Counted from the first letter of the stretch, positions 1 to 6,979 are shown. The stretch: DNA of 6,979 nt from JAZBPO01 sp036351675 (GCA_036351675.1 JAZBPO010000062.1:1-6979); one strand, 5' to 3'. Made by a program: numbers and translations. The notes: generated from the letters alone by a model not told the origin.

Positions 1-1
1 C

Positions 2-1477
2 GCCTCGTCGCTGATCCCCGCGGTGATCATCTTCGCCCTGCCGGAGGAGCGCCGCGCGCTGCGCACGACGCTCAACCTCGGCGGGGCCGTGCTGAAGCTG
101 ACGCTCGTCGCCGTGATGCTCCTCGGCGTGCGAGCAGGCGCCGACTACGGCTTCCGCCACGAGATCCTCCAGGGCATCGAGTTCGCCTTCGAGATGGACG
201 CCCTCGCGCTGCTGTTCGTCACCCTCTCCGCCGCGCTCTGGTTGCTCACGACCCTCTATGCGGTCGGCTACCTCGAGGGGTCCCCGCACCGCAGCCGCTT
301 CTTCGGCTTCTTCAGTCTGTGCGTCACGGCCACCGTCGGCCTCGCCATGGCCGCGAACCTCTTCACCTTCTTCGTCTTCTACGAGGTGCTGACGCTCACC
401 ACCTATCCGCTCGTGGCGCATCGCGGCACGCCGGAGAGCCTGCGTGCGGCCGCCGTCTATCTCGCCTACACACTCGTCGGTGGCGCCCTGCTGCTCACCG
501 GCATCATCTGGCTGCGCGGGCTGACCGGGCCGATCGAATTCACCTCCGGCGGTGCGCTCGGCGACGTGGGCGACGAGGCCGCGACGCAGCTGCGCATCGC
601 CTTCGGCCTGCTCGTCGCCGGCGTCGGCGTGAAGGCCGCCCTCGTCCCGCTCCACGGCTGGCTGCCCCGGGCCATGATCGCGCCGGCGCCGGTGTCCGCG
701 CTGCTGCACGCGGTGGCGGTGGTGAAGGCCGGCGCCTTCGGCCTCGTGCGCGTCGTCTACGACGTCTTCGGCGTCGAGCGCGCCCAGGCCCTGGGCCTGC
801 TCACGCCGCTCGCGATCCTCGCCGCCGTCACCATCGTCTGGGGCAGTCTGCGTGCCCTGACGCAGAGCGAGCTGAAACCGCGCCTCGCCTTCTCCACCGT
901 GAGCCAGGTGTCCTACATCGCCCTCGGCGTCGCGCTCTTCGGACCCATCGGCACCATCGGCGGCCTCGTGCATCTCGTGCACCAGGGGATCATGAAGATC
1001 ACGCTGTTCTTCTGCGCCGGGAACTATGCCGAGGCGCTCGGTATCCACCGCATCGAGGATCTCGACGGCGTCGGCCGGCGCATGCCGCTGACCACCGCCG
1101 CCTTCACGATCGGCGCCCTCGGCATGATGGGCGCGCCGCTGACGGCCGGCGCGGTCAGCAAGGAGTGGCTCTCGCGCGGCGCCGAGGCCGCCGACATGAA
1201 GTGGGCGAGCCACGTGCTGCTCGCCTCGAGCCTGCTGAACGTCGCCTACTTCGGTCCGATCCTGTGGCGCGCCTGGCTGCGCGGGCCGCCGCCGGCCTGG
1301 CCCGAGGAGGCGATCCCTCGCCGGGGCTGGCGCGAGATCGACTGGTTGCTGCTCTTGCCACCACTGGTGACCGCCGTCGCGACCGTCGCCGCCGCCCTGC
1401 TCGCCGGGACCGACCAGAGCCCGCTCGCCTGGGCGCAGCTCATCACCGCTCGCGAGTACCGCAACCTCGAACCCTGA
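2..1477 (+). CDS. Complex I/Mrp-type proton-translocating membrane subunit (NuoL/M/N, MrpD, HyfB superfamily), 5' partial
   Basis: This is a very hydrophobic inner-membrane protein, with 491 residues visible before the TGA. In this superfamily such subunits move H+ or Na+ across the membrane within complex I, Mrp antiporters or group 4 hydrogenases. Numbering from the first visible codon, hallmarks are: a Glu in a membrane helix (FYEVLTL, E128), the TM7 lysine and following signature (K211, then PLHGWLP and APAPVSALLHA, 215-236), a second lysine (K242), the HQGIMK segment (H327, K332) and SKEWL (386-390). The Glu-Lys pair is the usual proton-transfer element. The frame is open to the left edge, and a GTG at 23 falls inside the normal first helix (SLIPAVIIFALP), so the real start is probably upstream. 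There is no NuoL-style long C-terminal lateral helix; the protein ends soon after a last hydrophobic stretch, as in MrpD, HyfB or NuoM-sized proteins. The parent complex cannot be told from the sequence seen; the adjacent hyp operon hints at a hydrogenase. Confidence 0.88.
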   Translation, partial: ASSLIPAVIIFALPEERRALRTTLNLGGAVLKLTLVAVMLLGVRAGADYGFRHEILQGIEFAFEMDALALLFVTLSAALWLLTTLYAVGYLEGSPHRSRFFGFFSLCVTATVGLAMAANLFTFFVFYEVLTLTTYPLVAHRGTPESLRAAAVYLAYTLVGGALLLTGIIWLRGLTGPIEFTSGGALGDVGDEAATQLRIAFGLLVAGVGVKAALVPLHGWLPRAMIAPAPVSALLHAVAVVKAGAFGLVRVVYDVFGVERAQALGLLTPLAILAAVTIVWGSLRALTQSELKPRLAFSTVSQVSYIALGVALFGPIGTIGGLVHLVHQGIMKITLFFCAGNYAEALGIHRIEDLDGVGRRMPLTTAAFTIGALGMMGAPLTAGAVSKEWLSRGAEAADMKWASHVLLASSLLNVAYFGPILWRAWLRGPPPAWPEEAIPRRGWREIDWLLLLPPLVTAVATVAAALLAGTDQSPLAWAQLITAREYRNLEP

Positions 1478-1519
1478 GGCATCCGCAGGCTTCGGGCGGC
1501 GTCCGCGTCGGCGCGCGCC
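1478..1519. other. Short convergent intergenic gap
   Basis: These 42 bases separate the stop codon of the + strand ion-pump gene from the stop codon of hypE on the - strand. They are the only real gap in the window. Bases 1498-1519 could fold into an imperfect GC-rich hairpin (GGCGT, then CCG-CGT-CGG, a bulge, then GCGCC), but no T-run follows on either strand. It is therefore not a classic intrinsic terminator. Termination here may be weak, bidirectional or Rho-dependent; this is inference. Confidence 0.5.
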
Positions 1520-2590
1520 TCAGCAGATGCGCGGCAGCTGTTCGCCGTGGAGCCAGTCCACGACGCGCTCGCCGCCGATGGTCGTGCGCATGCGCACGAG
1601 GCGGAGCGGGTCCTCGACGAACTCGCCGACGATGGCCGCGTCCGCGCCATCGGGATGCTCACGCATGGCCGCGAGCGCGGCGTCTGCGTGTTCCGGCGCG
1701 ACCACCGCGACGAGCTTGCCCTCGTTCGCGACGTTGAGGGGGTCGAGGCCGAGGAGTTCGCAGGCGCCGCGCACCTCCTCGCGCACGGGTATCGCCCGCT
1801 CCTCCAGGCGCACGCCTGCGCCGGACACGAAGGCGAGCTCGTTCAGGGTCGCCGACAGACCGCCGCGGGTCGGGTCGCGGAGCACGCGGACGCCATCGGC
1901 CGCCGCGTCGAGCAGTGCGGCCACGAGGCGATGAAGTGGGCGGGCGTCCGACTCGAGCGTGGTCTCGAACTCGAGCCCTGCGCGCCGGGACATGATCGCG
2001 ACGCCGTGATCTCCGAGCGTTCCGGAGACGATCACCACATCCCCCGGTTGCGGCTCACGGGTCGACAGATCGAGACCCGCGGGCACCCGCCCGACGCCGG
2101 CCGTGTTCACGAACACGCCGTCGCCCTTCCCCCGCTCCACGACCTTGGTGTCGCCGGTGACGATGCATACCCCCGCGTCGCGCGCCGCGACGCCCATGCT
2201 CTCGACGATGCGCGCGAGGTCCGCAAGGGGCAGGCCTTCCTCCAGCACGAAGCCCACCGTGAGCCAGAGCGGCTCGGCACCGCTCATGGCGAGATCGTTG
2301 ACGGTGCCGTGGATCGCCAGACTGCCGATGTCGCCGCCGGGAAAGAACAGCGGCGAGACCACGAAGGAGTCCGTCGTCATGGCGATGCGGCCGGCCTCGA
2401 CCGGCACCACCGCCGCGTCACCGCCCCGGGCCAGCACGTCGTTGTCGAAGGCCGGGCGGAACAGCCCGTCGAGCAGATCCATCATGGAGCGACCGCCGGC
2501 GCCGTGCGTGAGATCGACACAGCCGTGCTCGAGATCGAGCGTCCGACGCGCCGCCGCGCGACGCTCGGGGAGGGGCTCACGCCGGTTCAT
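1520..2590 (-). CDS. hypE: HypE, hydrogenase maturation protein (thiocarboxamide dehydratase)
   Basis: HypE is a cytoplasmic protein that accepts a carbamoyl group from HypF on its C-terminal cysteine. It dehydrates this with ATP to a thiocyanate and hands the cyanide to the iron held by HypC-HypD. The 356-residue product ends in Pro-Arg-Ile-Cys, the invariant HypE tail bearing the reactive cysteine (C356). Family motifs are LTHGAGGRSMMDLL (27-40), the ATP-site segments TTDSFVVSP (72-80) and NDLAMSGAEP (98-107), and later DPTRGGLSATLNELA and NVANEGKL. The start is the ATG at 2590, preceded by a strong AAGGAGA box six bases upstream. The frame runs further upstream (to about 2836), but that part is arginine/serine-rich and lies inside hypD, so it is not coding. 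The chosen start leaves about 20 residues ahead of the usual first motif. The gene overlaps the end of hypD by 14 bases and is the last gene of the hyp run. Confidence 0.97.
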   Translation of the reverse strand: MNRREPLPERRAAARRTLDLEHGCVDLTHGAGGRSMMDLLDGLFRPAFDNDVLARGGDAAVVPVEAGRIAMTTDSFVVSPLFFPGGDIGSLAIHGTVNDLAMSGAEPLWLTVGFVLEEGLPLADLARIVESMGVAARDAGVCIVTGDTKVVERGKGDGVFVNTAGVGRVPAGLDLSTREPQPGDVVIVSGTLGDHGVAIMSRRAGLEFETTLESDARPLHRLVAALLDAAADGVRVLRDPTRGGLSATLNELAFVSGAGVRLEERAIPVREEVRGACELLGLDPLNVANEGKLVAVVAPEHADAALAAMREHPDGADAAIVGEFVEDPLRLVRMRTTIGGERVVDWLHGEQLPRIC

Positions 2591-3794
2591 GGCGGATCTC
2601 CTTCCCGCGCGGGCCGCGAGCGCGGCGCTCGGCGAGGCGCGCGGCCAGGCGACGCTCCGCTTCCTCGCGGAAGCGGCCGTAGTGGTAGTAGGCGGCGCAG
2701 GCGCCCTCGTCCGACACCATGCAGGCGCCGAGGGGCGTTTCCGGACGGCACGAGGTCGCGAACAGCTTGCAGTCGACGGGCTTCTTCTGGCCCCGCAGGA
2801 TCGCGGGACATTCACAGGATTTCGTGCCGCCGGCACGCCGCGGCGCCATGGCGAAACGCCGTTCCGCGTCGAACGCCGCGAAGGCCTCGCGGATCGCGAG
2901 CGCCGAGCGGGGGATGTCGCCGAGGCCGCGCCACTCGAAGGTGTCGCGCACCTCGAAGACCTCCACGCAGACGTCCCGGGCGCGCGCGTTCCCTTCCGCC
3001 GTCACGGCCCGCAGGTACTGGTTCTCGATGTCGGCGCGACCCTCGTTCACCTGGCGCACGAGCATGAGGATTGCCTGCAGCACGTCGAGCGGCTCGAAGC
3101 CGGCGATGACCACGGGCTTCGCGTAGTCCTCGGAGCAGAAGGCGTAGGCGTCGGAGCCGATCACGATGCTGACGTGCGAGGGGCCGACGAAACCGTCGAG
3201 GGGCACGGTCGTCACGTCCTGCGCCCCGCCTTCGGACGGCAGGTGCAGGATCGCGCGCATGGCCGCGGGCGTGAGCACGTGGTTGCAGAACACGGAGAAA
3301 TTGCCGAGACCCTCGCGCCGGGCAGTCAACAGGCCGAGCGCCGTGGGCGGCGTCGTGGTCTCGAAGCCGACGCCGAAGAACACCACCTCCCGGTCGGGCT
3401 CGCTGCGCGCGAGCGCCAGCGCGTCCGCGACGGAATAGACCATGCGCACGTCAGCCCCCTCGGCCCTGGCCCGGAGCAGGCTGCGCCCGCCGCTGCCCGG
3501 GACGCGCAGCATGTCGCCGTAGGAGCAGAGGACGACCTCCGGCTGCGCCAGGGCGAGCTCGACGGCCATGTCGAGGCGCCCCGTCGGGAGCACGCACACC
3601 GGGCAGCCGGGACCGTGCACCATCTCGATCTCGTCAGGCAGGAGATCCTGGAGGCCGTAGCGGAAGATCGCGTGCGTGTGGCCGCCGCAGAACTCCATGA
3701 AGCGATAGGGCCGGCCGGCCTCGACCTCGCGCGCGATGGCCGCCGCGAGCATGCGGGCCCGCTCGCCGTCGCGGAACTCGTCGACGTACTTCAC
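2577..3794 (-). CDS. hypD: HypD, Fe-S scaffold for the Fe(CN)2CO cofactor
   Basis: HypD carries a [4Fe-4S] cluster and, in complex with HypC, holds the iron on which the two cyanides and the CO of the [NiFe] active site are assembled. The 405-residue product has every hallmark: KYVDEFRD at the N-terminus, FCGGHTHAI (C36), HGPGCPVC (C64, C67), GFETTTPPTA, VIAGFEPLD, VENQY-like IENQYLRAV, and WRGLG. The C-terminal cluster-binding region has cysteines at 327, 329, 342, 349, 358 and 366, the last in SDEGACAAYYHY. C36, C64 and C67 match the essential redox/iron-binding cysteines of E. coli HypD (C41, C69, C72). The start is GTG at 3794, sharing GTGA with the hypC stop. No ATG lies nearby and this start gives the standard N-terminus. 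The frame upstream overlaps hypC and does not resemble HypD. Only a weak ribosome site precedes it, so translation probably depends on coupling to hypC. The length is somewhat above the E. coli protein because of a charged Arg/Glu-rich tail. Confidence 0.97.
   Translation of the reverse strand: MKYVDEFRDGERARMLAAAIAREVEAGRPYRFMEFCGGHTHAIFRYGLQDLLPDEIEMVHGPGCPVCVLPTGRLDMAVELALAQPEVVLCSYGDMLRVPGSGGRSLLRARAEGADVRMVYSVADALALARSEPDREVVFFGVGFETTTPPTALGLLTARREGLGNFSVFCNHVLTPAAMRAILHLPSEGGAQDVTTVPLDGFVGPSHVSIVIGSDAYAFCSEDYAKPVVIAGFEPLDVLQAILMLVRQVNEGRADIENQYLRAVTAEGNARARDVCVEVFEVRDTFEWRGLGDIPRSALAIREAFAAFDAERRFAMAPRRAGGTKSCECPAILRGQKKPVDCKLFATSCRPETPLGACMVSDEGACAAYYHYGRFREEAERRLAARLAERRARGPRGKEIRHEPA
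2597..2603 (-). promoter_or_regulatory. Shine-Dalgarno site of hypE, inside hypD
   Basis: Read on the - strand this is AAGGAGA, followed by six bases (TCCGCC) and the ATG of hypE. It is a near-perfect ribosome binding site and decides the hypE start at 2590. It lies within the last codons of hypD, so ribosomes ending hypD can reload at once, which suggests coupled but independently strong translation of hypE. Confidence 0.85.
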
Positions 3795-4045
3795 GAGGTC
3801 TCTCGCGTCAGTTCCGCGAGCGTCTCCTCGAGCACGCCGGCGGTGCGCATGGTCTCGAGGGTCCGCTGCGCCGCCTCCTCGTCGAGCTTCGAGAGCGCGT
3901 AGCCGACATGGAGGATGACGTGATCGCCCGGCTGCACGTTGCCGACGAGCGTGATGCAGATCTCGCGGACGATGCCGCCGATGGACGCCCGCGCCCGGTC
4001 CTGGTCGACGACTTCCGTGATCCGCACGGGTATGGCGAGACACAT
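3791..4045 (-). CDS. hypC: HypC, hydrogenase maturation chaperone
   Basis: HypC is a small cytoplasmic chaperone that binds HypD during assembly of the Fe(CN)2CO unit. It then carries it to the hydrogenase large-subunit precursor. The 84-residue product begins MCLAIP, with the invariant Cys2 that becomes the iron ligand after Met removal. It has the expected PGDHVILHVGYAL segment (39-51) with the conserved His46. The C-terminal 30 residues form a likely amphipathic helix, normal for the family. The ATG at 4045 has a GGAGG site eight bases or so upstream. The gene starts 3 bases after the hypF stop and shares four bases (GTGA) with the hypD start. HybG and HupF are close relatives, but the position inside a hypF-C-D-E run supports HypC. 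Confidence 0.97.
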   Translation of the reverse strand: MCLAIPVRITEVVDQDRARASIGGIVREICITLVGNVQPGDHVILHVGYALSKLDEEAAQRTLETMRTAGVLEETLAELTRETS

Positions 4046-4048
4046 GGT

Positions 4049-6334
4049 TCAGTCCTCCATGGTCGCCTGGCGTGCGACCCAGGCCTGGCCGAGGCTCACG
4101 GCGCCGTCGTTCGGTGGCAGCTCGCGGGCGAGGAGCACGCGCAGGCCCTCCGCCTCGAGCAGCAGCGGCAGTTCCGTGGCGAGGAAGCGGTTCTGAAGGC
4201 AGCCGCCGCAGAGCGCGACCACCCCGAGCCCCTGCGCCGCGGCTGCCTCCCGGACCCAGGCGGCGAGCGCCTCGATCAGCGTTCCGTGCAGCAGCTCCGC
4301 GCCGCGCTGCGGATCGCCCTCGTCCGCGAGCGCAGCGAGCAGCGGCGTGAAGTCGAGGACCCCTTCGGCGAGGCGCCAGCCACCCTCGAGGGCGCGCGGG
4401 CGATCGACGAGGCCTTCGAGCGTCATGGGCGCATCGCCCTCGAAGCGTGCCCGCAGGCGCACACCGAGCAGACCGGCCGCCGCATCGAAGAGACGCGCGG
4501 CGGCGCTCGTGCGACCGACGAGGTCGACGTCCGGGCGCGTCAGGACTCGCGCGAGCGCAGCGGCGTGCGCCTCGTTCGCGAAGCGTTCGGCGATCTCATC
4601 GCCGCGCCCCAGATCCGCGAGCACGCCGGCCGCCATGCGCCAGGGCTCGCGTGCCGCGCGATCACCCCCCGCAGCCGCGAGCGGCGCGAAGTGACCGAGC
4701 CGCTCGCAGATGGCGCCGTCGACGCGCAGCAACTCGCCACCCCAGGCGCCACCGTCCGTACCGAGACCGAAGCCGTCGAGGACGACGCCGAGGACGGGGC
4801 CTCCGCACCCGTGCTCGGCGAGCACGGCCGCGACGTGGGCGTGGTGATGCTGCACGGCCAGGAACGACGCCTCGAAGACGTGGGCCAGTTCGCGCGCGAG
4901 CGCCGTCGACGCGAAGTCCGGGTGCAGGTCACAGGCGACCACCACCGGTCGCACCCCGATCCAGGCGAGCTGCTGCTCGGCCAGGGACCGCTGGAAGGCG
5001 ATGGTGGCAGGCGTCGCGAGGTCCCCCACGTGCTGCGAGACGTGCGCCTCGCGGTCGCGAGTGACCGTGAGCGTGTTCTTGAGCTGGGCGCCGGTCGCGA
5101 GCACGGCCGGACCTTCATCGCCGAGCACGATCCTGCCGGGCACGTGGCCCCGGGCCCGGCGCAGCAGCACGCTGCGCCCGGGGCCGACCATGCGCAGCAC
5201 GGAATCGTCGGCGCGGACCACGATCGCGCGGTCGTGCGTCACGATGAGGTCGGCGATCACGGCGAGGTCCCGGCGCGCGACCTCGTCGTCGATCACGAGC
5301 GGATCGCCGGACAGGTTGGCGCTGGTCATCACCAGCACCGGTAGTCGAGTGCGCTCGTACCAGGCCGCGTTCTCGGGCGAGCCCGCCAGCGCGTGCAGCA
5401 GCAGCCAGTGGACAGCCGTGGACGGGAGCATGACGCCGAGCGTGTCGAGGCCCGGCGCCAGCGCTTCGCCGATCGGGCCGGGCCGGCGCTGCAGCACCAC
5501 GACGGGACGCTCCGCGGACGAGAGAAGCGTGCGCGCGGTCCGGTCCAGGAAGACCAGGTGCGCCGCACTCGCGAGGTTCGTGCACAGCGCCGCGAGCGGG
5601 CGGCCGTCGCGCCGCTTGTGCGCGCGCAGGCGGGCCACGGCTGAATCGTTTCGCGCGTCGCAGGCGAGGTGATAGCCGCCGATACCCTTCAGCGCCACGA
5701 TCTCGCCGCGCTCGATCGCCGCAGCGATCTCGCTGACGGGTCTATCGAGGCGCGGCCCGCAATCGTGGCAGGCGATCGGTTCGGCGTGGAAGCGGCGATC
5801 CGTCGGTTCCTCGTACTCGGTGCGGCACTCAGGGCAGAGTTCGAAGGGCGCCATGGTCGTCGCAGCGCGATCGTAGGGCAGGCGCTCGGTCATGGTCAGG
5901 CGCGGCCCGCACTGGGTGCAGGCGATGAAGGGATGCAGGTAGCGGCGATCGGCCGGATCGAAGAGCTCCCGCAGGCAGTCCTCGCAGAGACCCAGGTCCG
6001 GCGGGATCGCCGCGCTGCGCGCGTCGTCCGGGGCGCTCGCGCGGATCTCGAAGCCCGCGGCGCCCGCGACGGGGAGCGCGACGCGTTCGATCGCGTCGAT
6101 GCGTGCGTGCCCGGGCGCATGCGTGCGCAGCGCGCCGAGAAAGTCCTCGAGATCCGCGCCTTCGGCGTCGACGAGCACCCCGTCGCCGTCGTTCAGGACC
6201 CAGCCGGCCATGCCGTGGCGCCGCGCCACGGCATGGACGTGGGGCCGGAAGCCGACGCCCTGGACGCGGCCGCGGATGCGGATGCGTTCGTGTCGTGCGC
6301 GGGCCTCGGTCCCGGCCGCGCCGCGCATGTTCAC
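4049..6334 (-). CDS. hypF: HypF, carbamoyltransferase for hydrogenase cyanide ligands
   Basis: HypF uses carbamoyl phosphate and ATP to make carbamoyl-adenylate and transfers the carbamoyl group to the C-terminal cysteine of HypE, the first step of cyanide ligand synthesis. The 761-residue length is typical. Domains in order: an acylphosphatase domain (about 17-98) with RVQGVGFRP (R30) and the partner Asn48 in GWVLND; two zinc-finger pairs, C117/C120 with C139/C142 and C167/C170 with C189/C192; a YrdC domain (about 200-390) with ALKGIGGYHLACDA; and a Kae1-like carbamoyltransferase domain with HHHAH (496-500), LDGFGLGTDGGAWGGE (519-534), CGGCLQNRFL (709-718) and PPNDGAVSLGQ (740-750). All catalytic regions are intact. 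The start is GTG at 6334, overlapping the hypB stop as GTGA; an ATG two codons later (6328) is an alternative and would barely change the protein. The gene ends three bases before hypC. Confidence 0.97.
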   Translation of the reverse strand: MNMRGAAGTEARARHERIRIRGRVQGVGFRPHVHAVARRHGMAGWVLNDGDGVLVDAEGADLEDFLGALRTHAPGHARIDAIERVALPVAGAAGFEIRASAPDDARSAAIPPDLGLCEDCLRELFDPADRRYLHPFIACTQCGPRLTMTERLPYDRAATTMAPFELCPECRTEYEEPTDRRFHAEPIACHDCGPRLDRPVSEIAAAIERGEIVALKGIGGYHLACDARNDSAVARLRAHKRRDGRPLAALCTNLASAAHLVFLDRTARTLLSSAERPVVVLQRRPGPIGEALAPGLDTLGVMLPSTAVHWLLLHALAGSPENAAWYERTRLPVLVMTSANLSGDPLVIDDEVARRDLAVIADLIVTHDRAIVVRADDSVLRMVGPGRSVLLRRARGHVPGRIVLGDEGPAVLATGAQLKNTLTVTRDREAHVSQHVGDLATPATIAFQRSLAEQQLAWIGVRPVVVACDLHPDFASTALARELAHVFEASFLAVQHHHAHVAAVLAEHGCGGPVLGVVLDGFGLGTDGGAWGGELLRVDGAICERLGHFAPLAAAGGDRAAREPWRMAAGVLADLGRGDEIAERFANEAHAAALARVLTRPDVDLVGRTSAAARLFDAAAGLLGVRLRARFEGDAPMTLEGLVDRPRALEGGWRLAEGVLDFTPLLAALADEGDPQRGAELLHGTLIEALAAWVREAAAAQGLGVVALCGGCLQNRFLATELPLLLEAEGLRVLLARELPPNDGAVSLGQAWVARQATMED
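4053..4059 (-). promoter_or_regulatory. Shine-Dalgarno site of hypC, inside the end of hypF
   Basis: On the - strand this reads TGGAGGA, about seven to eight bases before the hypC ATG at 4045. It is built into the last codons of hypF (Met-Glu-Asp-stop). It supports the ATG at 4045 and suggests hypC is translated efficiently, which fits a stoichiometric chaperone needed in larger amounts than HypF. Confidence 0.8.
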
Positions 6335-6979
6335 CGCGCGGCAGCCTGCATGCGTCGCGCACCGTCGATCCAGGCCAGCCAGGCATCGAGCCCCTCGCCG
6401 CTCCTGGCCGAGACGGGGATCACGCCGATGTGCGGATTCACGCGCCGCGCATTGGCCACGAGCGCGTCGACGTCGAAGTCGAGGTGCGGCAGCAGATCCG
6501 TCTTCGAGACGAGCATGAGCGAGGCCGCGGCGAACATGTTCGGGTACTTCAGCGGCTTGTCCTCGCCTTCCGTGACGGAGGCGATGACCACCTTGTGGGC
6601 CTCTCCGAGATCGAAACCCGCGGGGCAGACGAGGTTGCCGACGTTCTCGACGAAGAGCACGCCATCCTCGAAGTGCAGGCGCGCGAAGGCCTCGTCGACC
6701 ATCCGAGCGTCGAGGTGGCAGCCGCGTCCGGTGTTGATCTGGATCGCCGGCGCGCCCGTGGCGCGGATCCGGTCCGCGTCGGCGCTCGTCTCCTGATCGC
6801 CCTCGATCACCGCGGCGCGCCGGGCCGGGAGCAGGCGCGCGAGCGTCGCCGCCAGCAACGTCGTCTTGCCGGCACCGGGCGAGGACACGAGATTGAGAGC
6901 GAGCACGCGATGAGCCGCGAAGTGCGCGCGGTTGTGCTGCGCGAGGGCGTCGTTCTTCTCGAGGATGTCCCGCTCGACG
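6331..6979 (-). CDS. hypB: HypB, nickel-insertion GTPase, 5' partial
   Basis: HypB is a SIMIBI-class GTPase that, usually with HypA, delivers nickel to the hydrogenase large subunit after the iron unit is in place. 215 residues are visible; the N-terminus lies beyond the right edge. The fragment opens with the family segment ILEKNDALAQHNRAHF, then the P-loop SSPGAGKTT (32-40 of the fragment), EGDQET (59-64), the G-domain metal site GRGCHLD (C87, H88) with ENVGNLVCP (C118), and the SKTD guanine-specificity motif (158-161). The GTG at 6906 is in frame but sits just before the P-loop and would remove the conserved KND/NR segment, so it is internal, not the start. Whether an N-terminal CxxCGC nickel site or a His-rich stretch is present cannot be seen. 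The stop overlaps the hypF start by four bases. Confidence 0.96.
   Translation of the reverse strand, partial: VERDILEKNDALAQHNRAHFAAHRVLALNLVSSPGAGKTTLLAATLARLLPARRAAVIEGDQETSADADRIRATGAPAIQINTGRGCHLDARMVDEAFARLHFEDGVLFVENVGNLVCPAGFDLGEAHKVVIASVTEGEDKPLKYPNMFAAASLMLVSKTDLLPHLDFDVDALVANARRVNPHIGVIPVSARSGEGLDAWLAWIDGARRMQAAAR

Noticed and set aside
1498..1519. Hairpin between the convergent genes as an intrinsic terminator
   Set aside because: The stem is imperfect with a bulge and there is no T-run after it on either strand, so it is not listed as a terminator.
319..1737. + strand open frame (472 codons) in another frame of the ion-pump gene, running into hypE
   Set aside because: The product is almost pure Arg/Ala/His/Gly, a frame-shifted shadow of a GC-rich gene; the overlapping frame encodes a clear membrane protein.
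2591..2836. N-terminal extension of hypE to an upstream start at 2836
   Set aside because: The extra residues are Arg/Ser/Pro-rich, unlike HypE, and overlap the conserved Cys-rich end of hypD. The ATG at 2590 has a strong ribosome site and gives the expected HypE length.
2103..3902. Long + strand open frame (599 codons) opposite hypE and hypD
   Set aside because: It lies antisense to two unmistakable genes. The translation is an Arg/Ala/Ser-rich mixture without any family motif, and stop-free antisense frames are expected at this GC content.
3795..4043. N-terminal extension of hypD across hypC to 4043
   Set aside because: The added 83 residues are the shadow of hypC in another frame; the GTG at 3794 gives the standard HypD N-terminus.
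3908..5344. Long + strand open frame (478 codons) opposite hypF and hypC
   Set aside because: It is a charged, low-complexity translation opposite conserved HypF domains, with no recognisable motif or ribosome site that would make it a gene.

Overview
The window is very GC-rich (about 70% by eye) and densely coded, with almost no intergenic DNA. It holds two convergent blocks: the 3' end of a membrane ion-pump gene on the + strand, and a run of five [NiFe]-hydrogenase maturation genes on the - strand, read from the right edge towards the left. Gene order, the form of the Hyp proteins and the base composition suggest a GC-rich bacterium, most likely a proteobacterium, with at least one [NiFe] hydrogenase. 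The species cannot be named from this sequence.

Layout. Positions 2-1477 (+) encode most of a complex I/Mrp-type proton-translocating subunit (NuoL/M/N, MrpD, HyfB superfamily) whose first codons lie left of the window. A 42-base gap (1478-1519) separates it from the end of the hyp cluster. On the - strand, in transcription order, come hypB (6979-6331, 5' end cut by the window), hypF (6334-4049), hypC (4045-3791), hypD (3794-2577) and hypE (2590-1520). Three of the four junctions overlap, by 4, 4 and 14 bases, and the fourth has a 3-base gap. The block is therefore almost certainly one translationally coupled operon. Its promoter, and probably hypA, would lie beyond the right edge.

How the genes work together. 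HypF and HypE turn carbamoyl phosphate into the enzyme-bound thiocyanate that supplies the two cyanide ligands. The HypC-HypD complex carries the iron and builds the Fe(CN)2CO unit, which is passed to the hydrogenase large-subunit precursor. HypB, a GTPase, then helps insert nickel, normally with HypA. All key motifs of these families are present and no reading frame is broken. The hydrogenase structural genes are outside the window. The neighbouring ion-pump subunit fits either the membrane arm of an energy-converting (group 4) hydrogenase or an Mrp/complex I-like system, and the window alone cannot decide which. I saw no RNA genes, mobile elements, CRISPR arrays or notable repeats, and the hyp part is a standard cluster.
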